NCBI GenBank assembly: GCA_021234155.1
Contig: JAJEKV010000083.1
Location: 3,440,573-3,504,572 of the forward strand
Source of the DNA: Isoetes taiwanensis
Lineage: Eukaryota > Streptophyta > Lycopodiopsida > Isoetales > Isoetaceae
DNA length: 64,000 nt
Direction of reading: 5' to 3'
The notes below the pieces were generated by a model, which was not told the DNA's origin, did not search any database, and saw nothing but the letters and a program-made list of their open reading frames with translations. A program made the position numbers and the translations under genes. Below, in pieces: positions 11,048 through 22,244 of the stretch (the stretch's first letter is position 1; every line of letters starts with the position of its first letter).

Positions 11048-11060
11048 GCTCTGATACCAC
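11048..11060 (-). promoter_or_regulatory. Copia primer-binding site (initiator tRNA-Met)
   Basis: The minus strand reads TGGTATCAGAGC one base after the 5' LTR, the standard complement of the plant initiator tRNA-Met 3' end. Confidence 0.95.
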
Positions 11061-11929
11061 TGTTAAATTTTAAGAAAAGGCTATGATTATCTCAAGAGTA
11101 TAACTGAGATGCCTAGCAAGATTTCTTTTCAAATTACATGAGCACCTATAGTGCAAATGATGATCTAGTGGAGAGCCACAATATGGTCTCTAATCTCCAC
11201 TAGATTATACACATTTTTCCCATCATTTTATTTGAATCAATGGTATGCAATCACAATAGTTCTATTGTCAATAAACATTTAGCTTTTAAACCTTTAAAAC
11301 ACTGTAGCACAATTTACTGTTCATCGGGCATTGACCCGATCACTGTAGCTCCATTGACTGGGCATATCCAGTCTTCCATATCGGATCTGTGCATTGATTC
11401 ATCTGCCCCCGTCTATTCAAAAGGTTCATACCTTTGTAATCGTCAATCCGGCGGTTAAGGGGCCGATCAACTTTCCAATCCAGGCTTCTTCTGTCATCAC
11501 CAAATATCCCAGAGGATAAACTCAAAGAATGAGACGTCTTCGATATATCCCACAGGCGTATCATAAGAAATAAGCCTTTGAACCATTGAAACCTATTTTC
11601 AATTTTAATGCTGACTTTTTGCAATCATAACCATGTTAACATTAGGTTTTCTTTCTTCGACAAGCATGTCCATGTTCAACATTGAACTAGCAACCAATAA
11701 TCAACCCTTGCACCCTAGATTATGTCATAATGTTCAAGGTTGTCTGGCCTACTGCCACTGCTTCTCATAGGCAGACATATTAGCTCAAGTCTTCATGCAA
11801 CATAGTTTACAATCTTCAGTAACTTATGATTCAACTTAGATCATTATCTGCTCATTTGCTCTTTACATGCATTCACTGCCACTGCTTCTCATGAATGCTC
11901 ATATGACTTATAATGCTGAATCCTCATCA
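11061..11929 (-). repeat. Right LTR (5' LTR of the Copia element)
   Basis: It matches the left LTR end to end with about 15 substitutions, mostly transitions, and no net length change. Confidence 0.95.
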
Positions 11930-12497
11930 AAGTTGAGAGTAATTGTTGTTTTATGATAACATATATTGAGTTGCATGTTCCTGTATTTGACAGCTATCAT
12001 TTGACACCAATTGAAATCGCTAAACTCCATTTTGCTCAAAACAGCTTGTTCGAGGTTGGGAAATTATTTCTCTTTATTAGAAGTTTCAACTTAATTCTTA
12101 TGGCATGAGTTGTTAACATAAAGGCTGTAGTGCAATGATTTTTTGAGGCGTTTATTTACTATATTAAAGTCGATGTTAACTAAACATTCAGATTAAAAAT
12201 ATATATTACAATGCTCATGAGAGAATGAATGATGCATTTTACTTATATATCTACCTATGAGGTACTTATTATGTCAAATATAGTGTAGCTAGTATGTAAC
12301 CATGTATTTTCTAGTGTTAATCAAGATCTACAGTAATAGGATAAATATATTTAGAGCTTAGAAAGCTAAGTTAGCTCCAAAGTTATGGTACCAAAACTCA
12401 ATAAGATTGTAGCTAGTGATGTTTCTTGATGAATTGTGAAAAAATCGCAAAGTTTATCCATGGCAATCAATCTTTCGATTGTAAAAGAAATTAACTT
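11930..12497. other. AT-rich spacer between Copia and LINE
   Basis: No gene or repeat recognised. Confidence 0.5.
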
Positions 12498-12703
12498 TTT
12501 TACATTACATTTTTTTTTTTTTTGATGAACGTGGACCTTTATTACTCAAAAGAATACAAAGAGTACATGGGGGACTCAAAACCCAGTGGAGAAGATATCC
12601 ACTAGAGCAACACTACCCACCACATACATAACATAGAAGAGCAAAGAATACAGATCACCATGAGCACAACTGTTTGCTATGAGTAGGTGTGAATCTAAAG
12701 ATA

Positions 12704-12925
12704 TTACTCCCAAATGACACTTTTGATGTCATCCTTTAAGGAAGAACACTTGTACGCCTTCACAATGCGACTACGGGCATCGCTAAGTACTTGCGTATCT
12801 GACAAGATCTGTCCCTTGAAGATGAGGAGATTTCGTCTCTTCCAGATGGACCAGATGATCCAAGCAGATGCTAAGTGGAAAGCCCTCTTTGCCAACTTGT
12901 CACAAGAACTAGGATAGACTGACAA
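12704..12925 (-). pseudogene. LINE ORF2 C-terminal (zf-RVT) end
   Basis: The frame has AWIIWSIWKRRNLLIFKG, the aromatic signature at the end of plant L1 ORF2. Upstream in other frames is the C/H-rich part (an HCFF-like stretch near 13000). Stops separate it from the main ORF. The paralogous end at 32143-32331 shares FIFKA and YNCSSL. Confidence 0.8.
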
Positions 12926-13438
12926 TAGGACCTGCTAACTATTCAAGTCACAATGGAAAAGACTCAAAAGCCACTGCCAAGCAAGTCGAACATGGTGACA
13001 CAAGAAAAAGCAATGCTCAATTGTCTCATCCCTCTACATGCAAAGAGGGCAGATCACAGAGACTTCTGGATGAAATCGATGAACAAGAGTGTTTACCCGC
13101 ACGCATCTATGAGTGATCTGCTACCATAAAATAGATAGCTTAGGATGAAGCAATTTATCCCATACCCATCGCCAGACTGCTTTACGATGAGGCTCAGGGA
13201 TAACTAAAGGCCACTTTGGCGATGGAGGCAACACCTCAGGATGAAGCAGGACCATATACATCGAGTGCACCAGGTGCTCCTCCTTAACACTGCCATGAAC
13301 CACCCAGAGCTGGGGAGCCACGTCTTGTGGGTGTGGAGGAAGTGTAGCAGTTGCTTTTTCCCAAATGCCCCGGTCCCAACGAAGGAGAAGGAACTTCAAT
13401 TTGAACTCATTCCACGTCAGCAATCTTGTCTCATTATA

Positions 13439-14134
13439 CTATGCAGATACCGTGAGCACACCTGCTGCTCGCCACCGACGTTGCGTCAATGGATGGACAG
13501 AAGAGGCCAGGGGACAATCTGCCTGGCCGTCACCCAAATGGATCCACCAACAACTGGTTGTAGGATCTGTGTGGGCCATTGGATGGAGCTGAAACAAAGT
13601 GCGCACAGTCTCCCAAGCAGCTAGCAACCACTTGAGGAAAGGAGATGCATTAGGATATGGAGAAAGTGGATAGAATAATGCCCATGGGAGGAGAGGCTTA
13701 ATGGATGGAGAGCCAAAGGAAATGCACATCTGTAAAGATTGGTGAATGAGGCGCAGACCTGGAGAATTATCAGCATTATTGAGAATCCGCCATATGAACT
13801 TAGAAATCAGCACCTTGCTCTGGAGAAGAAAGTGAATCATCCCTAGCCCCCCACAAAGTTTAGGCATAATGCACTTCGCCCAACTAACTTTAACATCAAC
13901 TCCTTCTTCAGTGCCACCCCAGATGAAGTTCCTGATAGTACGAACAATGAGCTGCATCTTTGTCTGCGGTGCCAGCAAGATGGAAGCCATGTAGACATGT
14001 GTACCACTCAGAACTGACTTTGCCACAGTTACACGACCAGCCATGGATAACTTAGCCATGGACCACCAGAACAAATGCCTTTCCAACCCCTTAATAATGA
14101 CATCCCACGCGTCTCCAGATGAGAGGTATACCAA
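13439..14134 (-). pseudogene. LINE ORF2 post-RT (thumb/connector) region
   Basis: This 231-residue frame follows RT and contains the conserved LINE block HLFWWSMAKLSMAGRVTVAK, GTHVYMASILLAP, IRNFIWGG and KLCGGLGMIHF, then W-rich sequence leading towards the zinc domain. It overlaps the RT frame, which indicates a frameshift. A close relative starts near 63508. Confidence 0.88.
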
Positions 14135-14955
14135 CAGGAATGCCTAGAAGCTTAGTTGCCTTTCCATGAGGAAGAACCTTCCATGAAAATGCAACCACAG
14201 AAGACGGCCCTGGAGAGTCTAGGGCCCACAGGGCAGTACACTTTTGCCACCCCACAAAGATACCAGAAGCCAAAGAGAAACTGTCCGGCAAGGAAATGGC
14301 ATTCTGCAAATTCTGCTCATCAGCCATTAAGAACAAGAAAGTGTCATCTGCATACTGATTACAGATCTCTTGTGAACCATTATTCATGGGAAGACCATGC
14401 AAGATGCCTTCCTGCACTGCCAGAGAGAACACCTGAGAAAGAATCTCCGCCACAATTGTAAAAAGCAGTGGTGCCAAATGACAGCCCTGGCGAATGCCAC
14501 GTCCCACCTGAAAAAATGTTGATGGTTCTCCTTGAAAAAGAACTAAAGAACGAGCAGAATAATGAAGTTTCATAACATTTGTTGCGAACTGGGCACCAAA
14601 ACCAAGACGTAAAAGGCATTGCTCCAGGAAACTCCAGTCAACACTGTCATATGCTTTTGCAAAATCCAGCTTCAAGTATACAATGGGGTAACCATGCATT
14701 CTAGCCCAATAGAGACCCTCATATGCCGCTGCCACATTATTCAAGATACACTGTCGAGGCAAGAAACCTGACTGTGTGGAAGAGATGGACTCGGTAAGCA
14801 CGGCAGAAAGCTTCTGAGCAAAAGCTTTAGCAAAGATCTTGTACACTGAGGACAACAAAGTAATGGGGCGCCAATCTGAAATGGAAGAGGGATCCTTACA
14901 CTTTGGAATAAGGGAGATGCAACCAGAGTTGAGGATTTTGTCCAGGTGCCTCTGT
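14091..14955 (-). pseudogene. LINE reverse transcriptase
   Basis: The frame carries non-LTR RT landmarks in order: a readable SDWRPITLLSSVYKI segment at the upstream edge, STQSGFLPRQCI, VYLKLDFAKAYDSVDW (catalytic Asp), VGRGIRQGCHLAPLLF and the catalytic NQYADDTFLF. It ends with WKVLPHGKATKLLGIPVG. It is truncated at the 5' insertion boundary and shifts frame near 14100 into the next ORF. The domain is convincing but lacks the N-terminal part of ORF2. Confidence 0.92.
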
Positions 14956-14971
14956 CTTTTACATTACATTT

Positions 14972-15359
14972 CTCCAATAAGTCTTTTAAATGATTCAAAA
15001 CATTATGAGAGACGTATATAGAGGTTCCTAACGTAGTCTTATTGAAAAAATACAAACATTTCTACTTGAGTTTTACTACCATGAAACTAGTCTATTTGCT
15101 GTTGCTAGAAAGTATTGTAATTTAGGTATAACAAGAGCACATGTAGTTCATCTTTCATGATAGATTATATTTTTTATGTATGCAAGCCTTTGTTAGTAAC
15201 ACATATTTCCAATTTTATGCCAAAATAACATCTTTATATTATAATGTTATACCGTAAGTGTGTAGTGCATCGAGCCCTAATTTGAATGGCCGAGATCATC
15301 TGGATGCATCCGAAGGCGGAGATTTATTGCACGACTTACCACCACCGTGATTGGTCATG
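14972..15359. other. Spacer before the purine tract
   Basis: No gene or repeat recognised; ordinary AT-rich sequence. Confidence 0.5.
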
Positions 15360-16990
15360 CTTCGATCTCTTAAGGGGAAAGGGTAAATGAAAAGGGCGAA
15401 AAGGAAAAGGGAAGTGGAAAGGGAGAATGTGAAGGGCAAAAAGGCATGGGGAAAAGAGAAAGGGTAAAAGGAAAAGGGAAATGGATGGGGATAAAAGAAG
15501 AGAAAAAGACATGGAAAACGAAAAAGGGAAAGAGAACCTGGGAAAATGGCACGAGGGAAGGAGGAAGAGGTAAAGTGGAAAAGGTAAATTGAAAGGGCAC
15601 GGAAAAAAAAAAGGGAAGAGGGAAAGATTGAAAAAAGGTGGGAAAAGGGGGAAAAAGAGAAGCGTTGAGGAAAGAGGAAAAAGGAAGGGACAAATGGCAT
15701 AGGAAAAGGGAAAAAGAAAAGAGAGGGAAAAGGAAGGGAAAAAACGCATCAAGAAAAGGGGAAGAGTGAAAGGTTGGAAAAATGAGGAAAAGAAAAGGAT
15801 GGGGAGAAGGGATGGGAAAAAGGGCATAGAAAAAGGGAAAGTGAGAAGAAAGAAAAAGAAAAGGGAAAAGGAATCTAGGTAAAGGTTACAAGGAAAAAGA
15901 AAAGAGGGAAACGAGAAAAGGGAAGGGGGGAAAGGCATGAGAGAAAAGGGAGGAGGAAAATGGTGAAGAAAGGGAAAAAAAGAAGCAAAAAAAAGAAAAA
16001 AGGGAAAAGAAAAGGGGCAAGAGAGAGAGGGTGGGGAAAAGAGGAAAATGGGTATAGGAAATAAGAGAATTAAACAAATGTGCAAAAGGCATGGAAAAGG
16101 GGAAAAGGAAAGGAAGGAAAAAAGTGCACGGGAAAAGGATCGGCAAAGGAGGAAAACGGAAAGAAAAAAATCCAGCAAGAAAAGGAAACGGGAAAGAAGG
16201 GAAAGGGAAAGGGAAAGGGAAAGGGAAAGGGAAAGGGAAAGGGAAGCAGGGGAGTGATGGAGGGGAGGGAAAGGGAAAAAGGACATGAGGAAAGGAAAAG
16301 AGAAAAGAAAAAAGAAGGGTTGAAAGAAGGGAAAATTGCACGGGAAGAGGGAAAGGATGGGAAAAGGAGGAGGAAAGCACGGGGAAAAAAAAAAGGTGGG
16401 AAAAGGGCATGGGAAAAGAGAAATAGAAAAGGAAAAAGAATGGAAAAGGGGAGAAAGAGAGAGAGAGGCCACGGGAAAAAAGAAATGAGGAAACTGGGAA
16501 AAGGGAACATAGAAAAGGGAAAGAGGGAAAGGGTGAGGAGATGGAAAAAGAAAAGGTAAAAAGGGCATGGAAAACATGAGGGAGAAAAAAAAAATGGAAG
16601 GGAAAAGGGCTTACAAAAAAAGGAGGAAAATGGTGGGAAATGGACGAAAAGGGAAGGGAAAATAACATGGAAAAAGGCGAAAGAGTAAAAGGTTGAGAAA
16701 AAGAGAAGACATGGAAAAAGGATGGGGAAAAGAGAAGGCATAAAAAAAGAGAAAGGGGAAGGGAAAAGGGCAAAGAAAAAAGAGAAGAGGGAAAAGGTGG
16801 AGAAATGAGCAAAAGGGAAAGGAAAAAGGTTATCGGGAACAGGGAAGGGGGAAGGAAAGGGATGGGAAAACAAGGAAACATATGAGAAAAACGAGAAAAA
16901 AAAGGAAAAGAAAAAAACATATAGAGAAAATAAGAAAAATTGAAATGGGGGATAGAGCAAAAGGGAAAGGGAAAGGAAAGGGATAGGGCT
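15360..16990 (+). repeat. Purine-only (A/G) low-complexity tract
   Basis: About 1.6 kb is almost entirely A and G on the plus strand, built from irregular GGGAAA, GAAAAG and GGAAAA words, with a clean (GGGAAA)n run at about 16199-16246. Long minus-strand frames here are runs of Phe, Pro, Ser and Leu, an artefact of composition. The left end lies outside the duplicated unit; from about 15935 onward it is repeated in copy B. Confidence 0.95.
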
Positions 16991-16999
16991 TTTCTCACT

Positions 17000-17819
17000 G
17001 CAGCCCAAAGTATTTACAGGCTCTCAACTTATGCCCAGCAACGCTGGGCACCATTACTAGTATTATATGCAAGATATGAATATAAATAAGCATGGACTAG
17101 TTATGGTACACAATCAGACAAACTGGATATATGGTAAAATCTCTTTAACTGTTATCGCCAACTCTATTTATCATTGCATTGTCATTTATGTAAAGGTACA
17201 ATGATTTTTTACCTTTTGTAGCATAATTTTTGAAAGGAAGAGTTGAAATCCACATGGGTTCCACTTGTTTGTGGTTTAACATTACCTTTTAACTATGCAA
17301 TCCCACATAACTTACTAATTTTATAAATAGAGTACACTACACCAATATGGTCTCACCATGGATATTAAACAATCTCATATTTAGGGTTGGCTGTTAGAAA
17401 GGCTCAACTCCATCAGCCCACACCCTGAATTATGGATGTAACTCCAAGGTTCAAAACTCAAGTTGCTAGAGTGGCACGGGCCCGTCAGCTATCAATGTGA
17501 TCCTCAATGATACCATGATACTGAGGGATCTTCATGAAATTTGGGCCATTCGAAATTCAAGCTAGCAAGGGAAACTGATATAATGTTAATAGATGCTTCT
17601 AGTGCATGTTTGATTCGCTTCTGGAACAAGTGCTCATGGGTAGTTCAATAGAGTGGAACGAAAGATCTTCAAGTCTCAAAAACCTAACAGGGGTCAACAA
17701 AAGATCTTCAAACCTGGTTTCTTTGTCAACATAACTATGTACTTGTTTTAGTGTTAACAATACACAACTAAAATACATACTAGAAACGTAAGAAAGTTAT
17801 CCGCTTTTATGTGATCTAA
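17000..17819. other. Non-coding part of the duplication unit (copy A; copy B 33661-34458)
   Basis: No ORF. A perfect small inverted repeat TGCCCAGCAACGCTGGGCA lies at 17032-17050 in copy A only. Around 17394-17480 are a loose A-box-like TGGCTGTTAGAAAGG and a B-box-like GGTTCAAAACTC about 55 bases apart, which could mark a tRNA-derived SINE. This is weak evidence. Confidence 0.4.
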
Positions 17820-18350
17820 GTGATAGGAAACATGACGTTGATTATGTTTGATGAAGGGATTGAATGTAACATACAAGTTCAGCAGGGTTGCCCCTTGTCT
17901 CCTAAAATATTTGGGATGTACATAGATGCCATAATGGAATTCATAAGAAGTAAAGGGAGGGATTTATATGCACCAGAATTAGAGAGGACCAAAGTACCAA
18001 ACATGTTATATGCAGATGATCTGATCATGATGATAACAAATAGGAATGAACTAGATTGCATGCTTGGCATATTAGAAGAATTTTGTACAAAAACAGGGAT
18101 AACAACGAATCTAGAAAAATAAAGATTGTCAATTTTGGAAAAACTGGCAAAGAAGAAGAGGTAGTCAAGTACTTCGAGCAACCAATGGATAAAGTAGAGG
18201 AATACAAATATCTGGGTTACAAGTCGGGAAATTAAGAGCACATGAAAGTAAGGTTTAGAAGAAAGATGGCACATGGCAATACAAAATTACTATGGGATGC
18301 AATTGGTATGTGCGAAGCAGGGATAGGTTCCGTACGTACGAAATCTAAAT
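17820..18350 (+). pseudogene. LINE reverse-transcriptase remnant (copy A)
   Basis: A 100-residue frame contains QQGCPLSPKIFGMYIDAIM and NMLYADDLIMM, the RT motif with the two catalytic Asp, then ILEEFCTKTGITTN. A one-base shift near 18119 leads into KIVNFGK ... VEEYKYLGY, the standard segment after YADD, followed by an in-frame stop and a decayed tail. The palm start (the L-x-D-x-x-K-A-F-D motif) is missing. It differs from the L1-like RT at 14.1-14.9 kb and is closer to the type at 55.3-55.9 kb. Confidence 0.85.
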
Positions 18351-18426
18351 TCCTGACGTATAAAGTTAAGAAATACGTATTTTTTTGAAAAAAAACATAT
18401 TTACATGGGCAAATATGCCCATCTGA

Positions 18427-18565
18427 CAGCTCTCGGTGCCCGGAGTAACCCCCCGTGTGAATATGCACCCAAGCCAAAGGGGGTTTAAGGGGGAATTTAA
18501 TTTTGAAGTGTGCAATGTAATGGTTTATGTTGTAGCTAAAAAAATTTTGGCCCCTTCGGGGCCTC
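18427..18565 (+). repeat. Hairpin-ended short repeat, member E1 (copy A)
   Basis: The core starts GCTCTCGGTGCC, contains GTGTGAATATGCACCCAA and GGGGGTTTAAGGGGG, and ends with an A-run, TTTT and the perfect hairpin GGCCCCTTCGGGGCC (18549-18563). It directly follows the LINE RT remnant and could be its 3' UTR. Copy B equivalent: 35041-35171. Confidence 0.8.
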
Positions 18566-18623
18566 CAACAAAAAACATTACATTATACTTAAATGAATTG
18601 ATGTTATGTTGTGTTCGGACCCT

Positions 18624-18664
18624 AACAAACAAACAAACAAACAAACAAACAAACAAACAACAAA
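18624..18664 (+). repeat. (AAAC)n microsatellite (copy A; copy B 35224-35255)
   Basis: About ten AAAC units in copy A and about eight in copy B. Confidence 0.95.
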
Positions 18665-18860
18665 CATACAATACATTTCAATATTTTGGAACATAGGACC
18701 AATGAAATAGGACCAATGAAAAAGGAGAGTGGCTATACAAAAAGACAAGTAAACACAGGTAAACATAATAGAAAACATTTGTAATGATGTCCATCCACAT
18801 AAGAATCTGCTTCTCGTATTGAGGAATCAGAAGAGACGTTAACCAACAACCGTATCTGGA

Positions 18861-18932
18861 AACAACGACTAGTGGATATTGGTACTGCCACTTGGTAACA
18901 ACGACTAGTGGATATTGGTACTGCCACTTGGT
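18861..18932 (+). repeat. 36-bp tandem duplication (copy A; copy B about 35448-35520)
   Basis: Two adjacent exact units beginning AACAACGACTAGTGG at 18861 and 18897. Both copies of the large duplication have it, so it is older than the large event. Confidence 0.9.
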
Positions 18933-21640
18933 ACTGTCACTGCATATGCTAGACATGTGGGATGACATGTGTTGTCATCCACGTGAGCATGCTTTGCCAT
19001 GGCAAGCACTATGGTGCATGCACAAAACATGTCTTAATTCCATTCCGAAAAAGAGAACACACTAACTGTTACATTGTATTGCTACATATTGGAATCAAAG
19101 TCCATGACCTGCAATATCTATCATATATAGGGCTAGTTTTGTTGTTCATATGCAACATTGCATCTTTGTTCTGAGTCAAACATCATACACTGCATAGCAA
19201 AGACACCTCACACTTGAGGTACTATAAACATCCAGCAAAAGCTTTTTTCCAGATCTGAATATATGCCTGCAAACTGCCACAGCGCAGGGCATCTATGTTT
19301 TGCCAATCATGGACAACGGTATTTGTAAGAAGAGTAGAGCAATAACCTATACTGGGTAAACTGGAGCGAAAAAAAGCACAAGGACCGTAGGATAGTGGAA
19401 AAAGTTTTTCTTAGTAGAAATAATGCTGTGTGAAAAAGCTCATAATATTTACTCAGATAGTAAGCCTATGACCAGAAAGAAACCCTGTACTCACAAAGTA
19501 AATATATGAACAATGAAGATAAGAAAAGTCCAAGAAGTTTCAAATGTATCTTGGCTCCATCTGAACCTAGATACTAGTGGATGCTATGCTAAGAGACAAA
19601 ATGGTCTTCCTTTTCAGAAAAAACAAGCTTCTTAGTTGGAATTCAAACAAAAAATTAACTTAGAGAGTCAAAGATTCAAATATGTGTTCAAATGCATGCC
19701 TAGTTGTGACCTTGTCTCCGGTGTCTCCGGTATTGCATATCCCTGCTTCATCTCAAGGGAATGAGGGAGAATACAATCAGCCAAATGAGATAAAGCGCAA
19801 GGCGAGCATGTATGCTCTGACATTTATGCAGTAATAGGCTGAAGAAACTGAAGTCGTGGCAGACCACTTTAGAACAACCTCATACATAAATTGCAGAAGA
19901 ACCTTGCCATAATACTGTGTTAGCCCACATGTGCTCTTCGAGCTTCCCTAGATGCCTCCTTTGCTGTGAGATCTGCAGAAAGCTTCATGAACCAGCAAGC
20001 ACAACCTCGAAAAAACATATTCCATGCAAACGGACCTGCAGAAGAGGCGTTGCAGTATTTCTTCAACCCTCTGCACAAAATTCTGCCCTTCCCCGTTGCA
20101 TTGTCAATTCTGGGGTTTGGAAGCCCTTTTCCTATGCAAAGCCATGCAATGTCGCCCGCCTTCACAAGAAAACCTAAAAATCCCCATTTCGACCTTCGCA
20201 TGTAAAGATTTAAAATATATTGCAGTGTTACCGACAACAGACAACAGCCGTTAGCAAGAATCCACTTCGCCAAAGAATCCACTCCACTAGCAGCAGCAAG
20301 AATCCAGAGGGCAAAAGTTATGGTGTTTCATGTATGCAGTGTTCACAACAACAACCGTCGGATTGTTTAGCCAACCAAAATCAACGGCCCAAAAAGTGCG
20401 CACTCTAGAAATACTATTTGGTATGCCAACACGAATACAACACCGAAATCATAAAAAAACCATGTGAAAAAACGTATAAAACTATAAAATTAACCCCCAT
20501 TTAAGTCGCCGGCCAGAAAAAAAAATTCGCGTACGCGAAACGTAAAGAATCATGTATGCGAAAATAGCGTAACGGTGGCGCAAATTTAAATTTCATTTTC
20601 TCGTATGCGGTACGCAAAACTCCCAAGGTTTTGTGTACGCGGTTTCTTTAGTTTCGTGTACGCGAAAAAATTTTCTCATACGCGAAACTGAACAAACCGC
20701 AAATATTTTTTTCAGTTTTTGCGCCACAAAGAAGGTATCTTCTGCGCCAAACCTCCTAACTTGCCCCTCAAAATTTTATTTTTTTTGTTTTTCTTAGTTT
20801 TTAAGCAAAAAAATAGTTGTTGTTTTTTGTTAGCTAGGTCTAGGCAAGGTCCTCAATTAGGTCCTTGCCTGTTGCCCCCCTATCCAAGGGGCGTGATGTG
20901 GTGCCTTGTTCTGTGGACTGAGCTTGACCTATTTTAGGAAACAAAAAGAACAATAAGACCACAAACAAAACAAAAGAATAACACAAAGAAAAAAAAAACT
21001 TTGTTGCCCTCCCTTATCAAAGGACAACTGTAGCGCCATTAGGGTTTCATGTTGCCAAGAGCATAGGCAGTGTCCCTTGCCTGGTATTGCCGCAGTTATT
21101 TGCGCCATGCTGAGGGTGGGTGGCGTTGCCGTAGTTTAAGGCAGTTAGGATCTACCCTTCTTTGAGAAGTATAGCCCTCGCCTGATGCCGTTGTTGGCTT
21201 TGGCCACGCAGTGTCGAAAGGTGTGCGTTGTACACTCATAGAAGGTTACGAGGTTGTCTTACTAATGTATACCCTAGTTCCTGATGGTGGTGTTGATGAA
21301 AGTCCGACACCAATATAGGGATTGGTGTATGTTTTAGTAAGTATTCGATTAGTCATGTCTTATGAAAAAGCGCGACCTGGGTCAAGTGTAATGCATTTGA
21401 ACCTGCTAGCCTCCAAGTGGGAGCATTCTATCAGTGGCTGGGCTGGATCATAAATCGTGTTTTGGTCATTTCATGTGTTTCCCCATCCTTGCACGTAGTT
21501 ATCAACCAATCAAAAGTCATTTAGTAGTAGTAGGATAGGATGTTAGGGTCCTGATGTAGTGGCTTAAAACTTAGCATTGTTATAGTCAAAGTGAGTTGAT
21601 TTACGTTGTTGCTAAGCACTAATTTTTGCTTGACCTGTAG
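18933..21640. other. Unassigned sequence (copy A; copy B 35521-38387)
   Basis: No gene recognised. A minus-strand frame of 120 residues at 19920-20282 has no known motif and is not preserved in copy B. At 20520-20700 a cluster of TACGCG/TATGCG words occurs that is largely absent from copy B. Copy B carries a private minisatellite insertion at about 36541-36690. Confidence 0.4.
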
Positions 21641-22231
21641 GTGTTGTTGCTGTCATCTGTGCACTGTCGTGGATGAAGAAAGAAGCCCACCAATGCCCTC
21701 ATCTTGTTAAGAAAGAGTTGGCACAAACAATAAGAGCCAAACGTCCTGGTGAGACGGATAGCGAGTGGGAAGCTTGTAGAAGAGTAGATGCTAAGACGAC
21801 CTAGTTTGCAAAAGTAGATTCGTCGCAGATAATAAATAGACAAAGAATTGGTTCTGGTTCATATGGGACGGTGCATAAATACAATATTTTGGGTTCTAGT
21901 TTTATTAAGGATGAACCATATTGCGTAAAGTTTCAGAACAATAATTTTCAGCCAGGTATAGATCCTAATAAGCTAGTGGAAGCTATGTTGAAAAACATGA
22001 GGGAGTCTAGGATGTAGGTTAGGCATGGATGTATAATACGCAGCATTGGTAGCACTACTGGTGCATGGCTTAATTTTTCCTTTTTGGAATGGAGGTTCTT
22101 TGGCAAGCTTTTTTACAAGTCATGAGTGCAATGCTTTTGCTGAGCTTGCGTTTAAAAAGTTAGCAGTTGTCCCCAGAGTTGAGACTGAGTTGATGGTGAG
22201 ACGAGTCACGGGTGCGGTTCTCAAATGCTAG
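21641..22231 (+). pseudogene. Protein-kinase-like pseudogene (copy A)
   Basis: A frame after a plausible splice acceptor (TTGACCTGTAG) reads ALSWMKKEAHQCPHLVKKEL, then hits an in-frame TAG near 21802. It continues to RIGSGSYGTVHKY, a glycine-rich ATP-binding loop, and EPYCVKF, where the Lys fits the beta-3 position. A TAG at about 22015 interrupts it, followed in frame by CIIRSIGSTTGAWLNFSFLEW, which resembles the beta-4/beta-5/hinge part of kinases. After another stop it fades. No HRD or DFG loop was found. The kinase assignment of the N-lobe is fairly good; the family is not known. Confidence 0.6.
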
Positions 22232-22244
22232 GTCATTGAATGTA

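Larger units (their letters stand above)
5902..11929 (-). mobile_element. Ty1/Copia LTR retrotransposon, complete but disabled
   Basis: This is a 6.03-kb element on the minus strand with two 869-bp LTRs, a tRNA-Met primer site inside the right LTR, a polypurine tract inside the left LTR, and gag-protease-integrase-RT-RNase H order, which defines Copia. I count about 15 differences between the LTRs (roughly 1.7%), so the insertion is moderately recent. Flanking 5-mers are AACTT (5897-5901) and AAGTT (11930-11934); one mismatch makes the target-site duplication uncertain. The coding region carries several frameshifts in gag, a 41-bp foreign insertion, an in-frame TAG near 10009, a one-base frameshift near 9672 and an RT deletion near 7970, so it cannot move by itself. 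Confidence 0.95.
12498..14971 (-). mobile_element. 5'-truncated LINE (L1-like) with 15-bp target-site duplication
   Basis: TTTTACATTACATTT occurs at 12498-12512, where it runs into a T-tract (the poly(A) tail on the minus strand), and again at 14957-14971. The 2.44-kb insert reads, on the minus strand, from the middle of an L1-type RT to the C-terminal zinc-binding region and tail. The endonuclease and first RT motifs are missing, the usual outcome of incomplete target-primed reverse transcription. Related fragments lie at 32036-32560, 48800-49340 and 63508-64000. Confidence 0.92.

Noticed and set aside
5897-11934. AACTT/AAGTT as a definite Copia target-site duplication
   Set aside because: One of five bases differs; reported only as a possibility.
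14156-14461. Plus-strand ORF over the LINE
   Set aside because: Antisense shadow of the RT frame.
16199-16250. (GGGAAA)n as an interstitial telomere repeat
   Set aside because: Plant telomere repeats are TTTAGGG/CCCTAAA; this tract has no T and no regular register.
15296-17008. Several minus-strand ORFs of up to 413 codons in the purine tract (and 32661-33452)
   Set aside because: They encode only Phe/Pro/Ser/Leu because the strand is all pyrimidine and so lacks stop codons. The overlapping frames are equally long. Composition artefact.
17394-17480. tRNA gene or SINE suggested by A-box/B-box-like words
   Set aside because: The words are loose and no cloverleaf can be drawn; left as a remark only.
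18624-18664. CRISPR-like array at the AAAC repeats or at the AAAACCATC minisatellite
   Set aside because: Simple or degenerate tandem repeats without constant-length unique spacers; and the DNA is eukaryotic.
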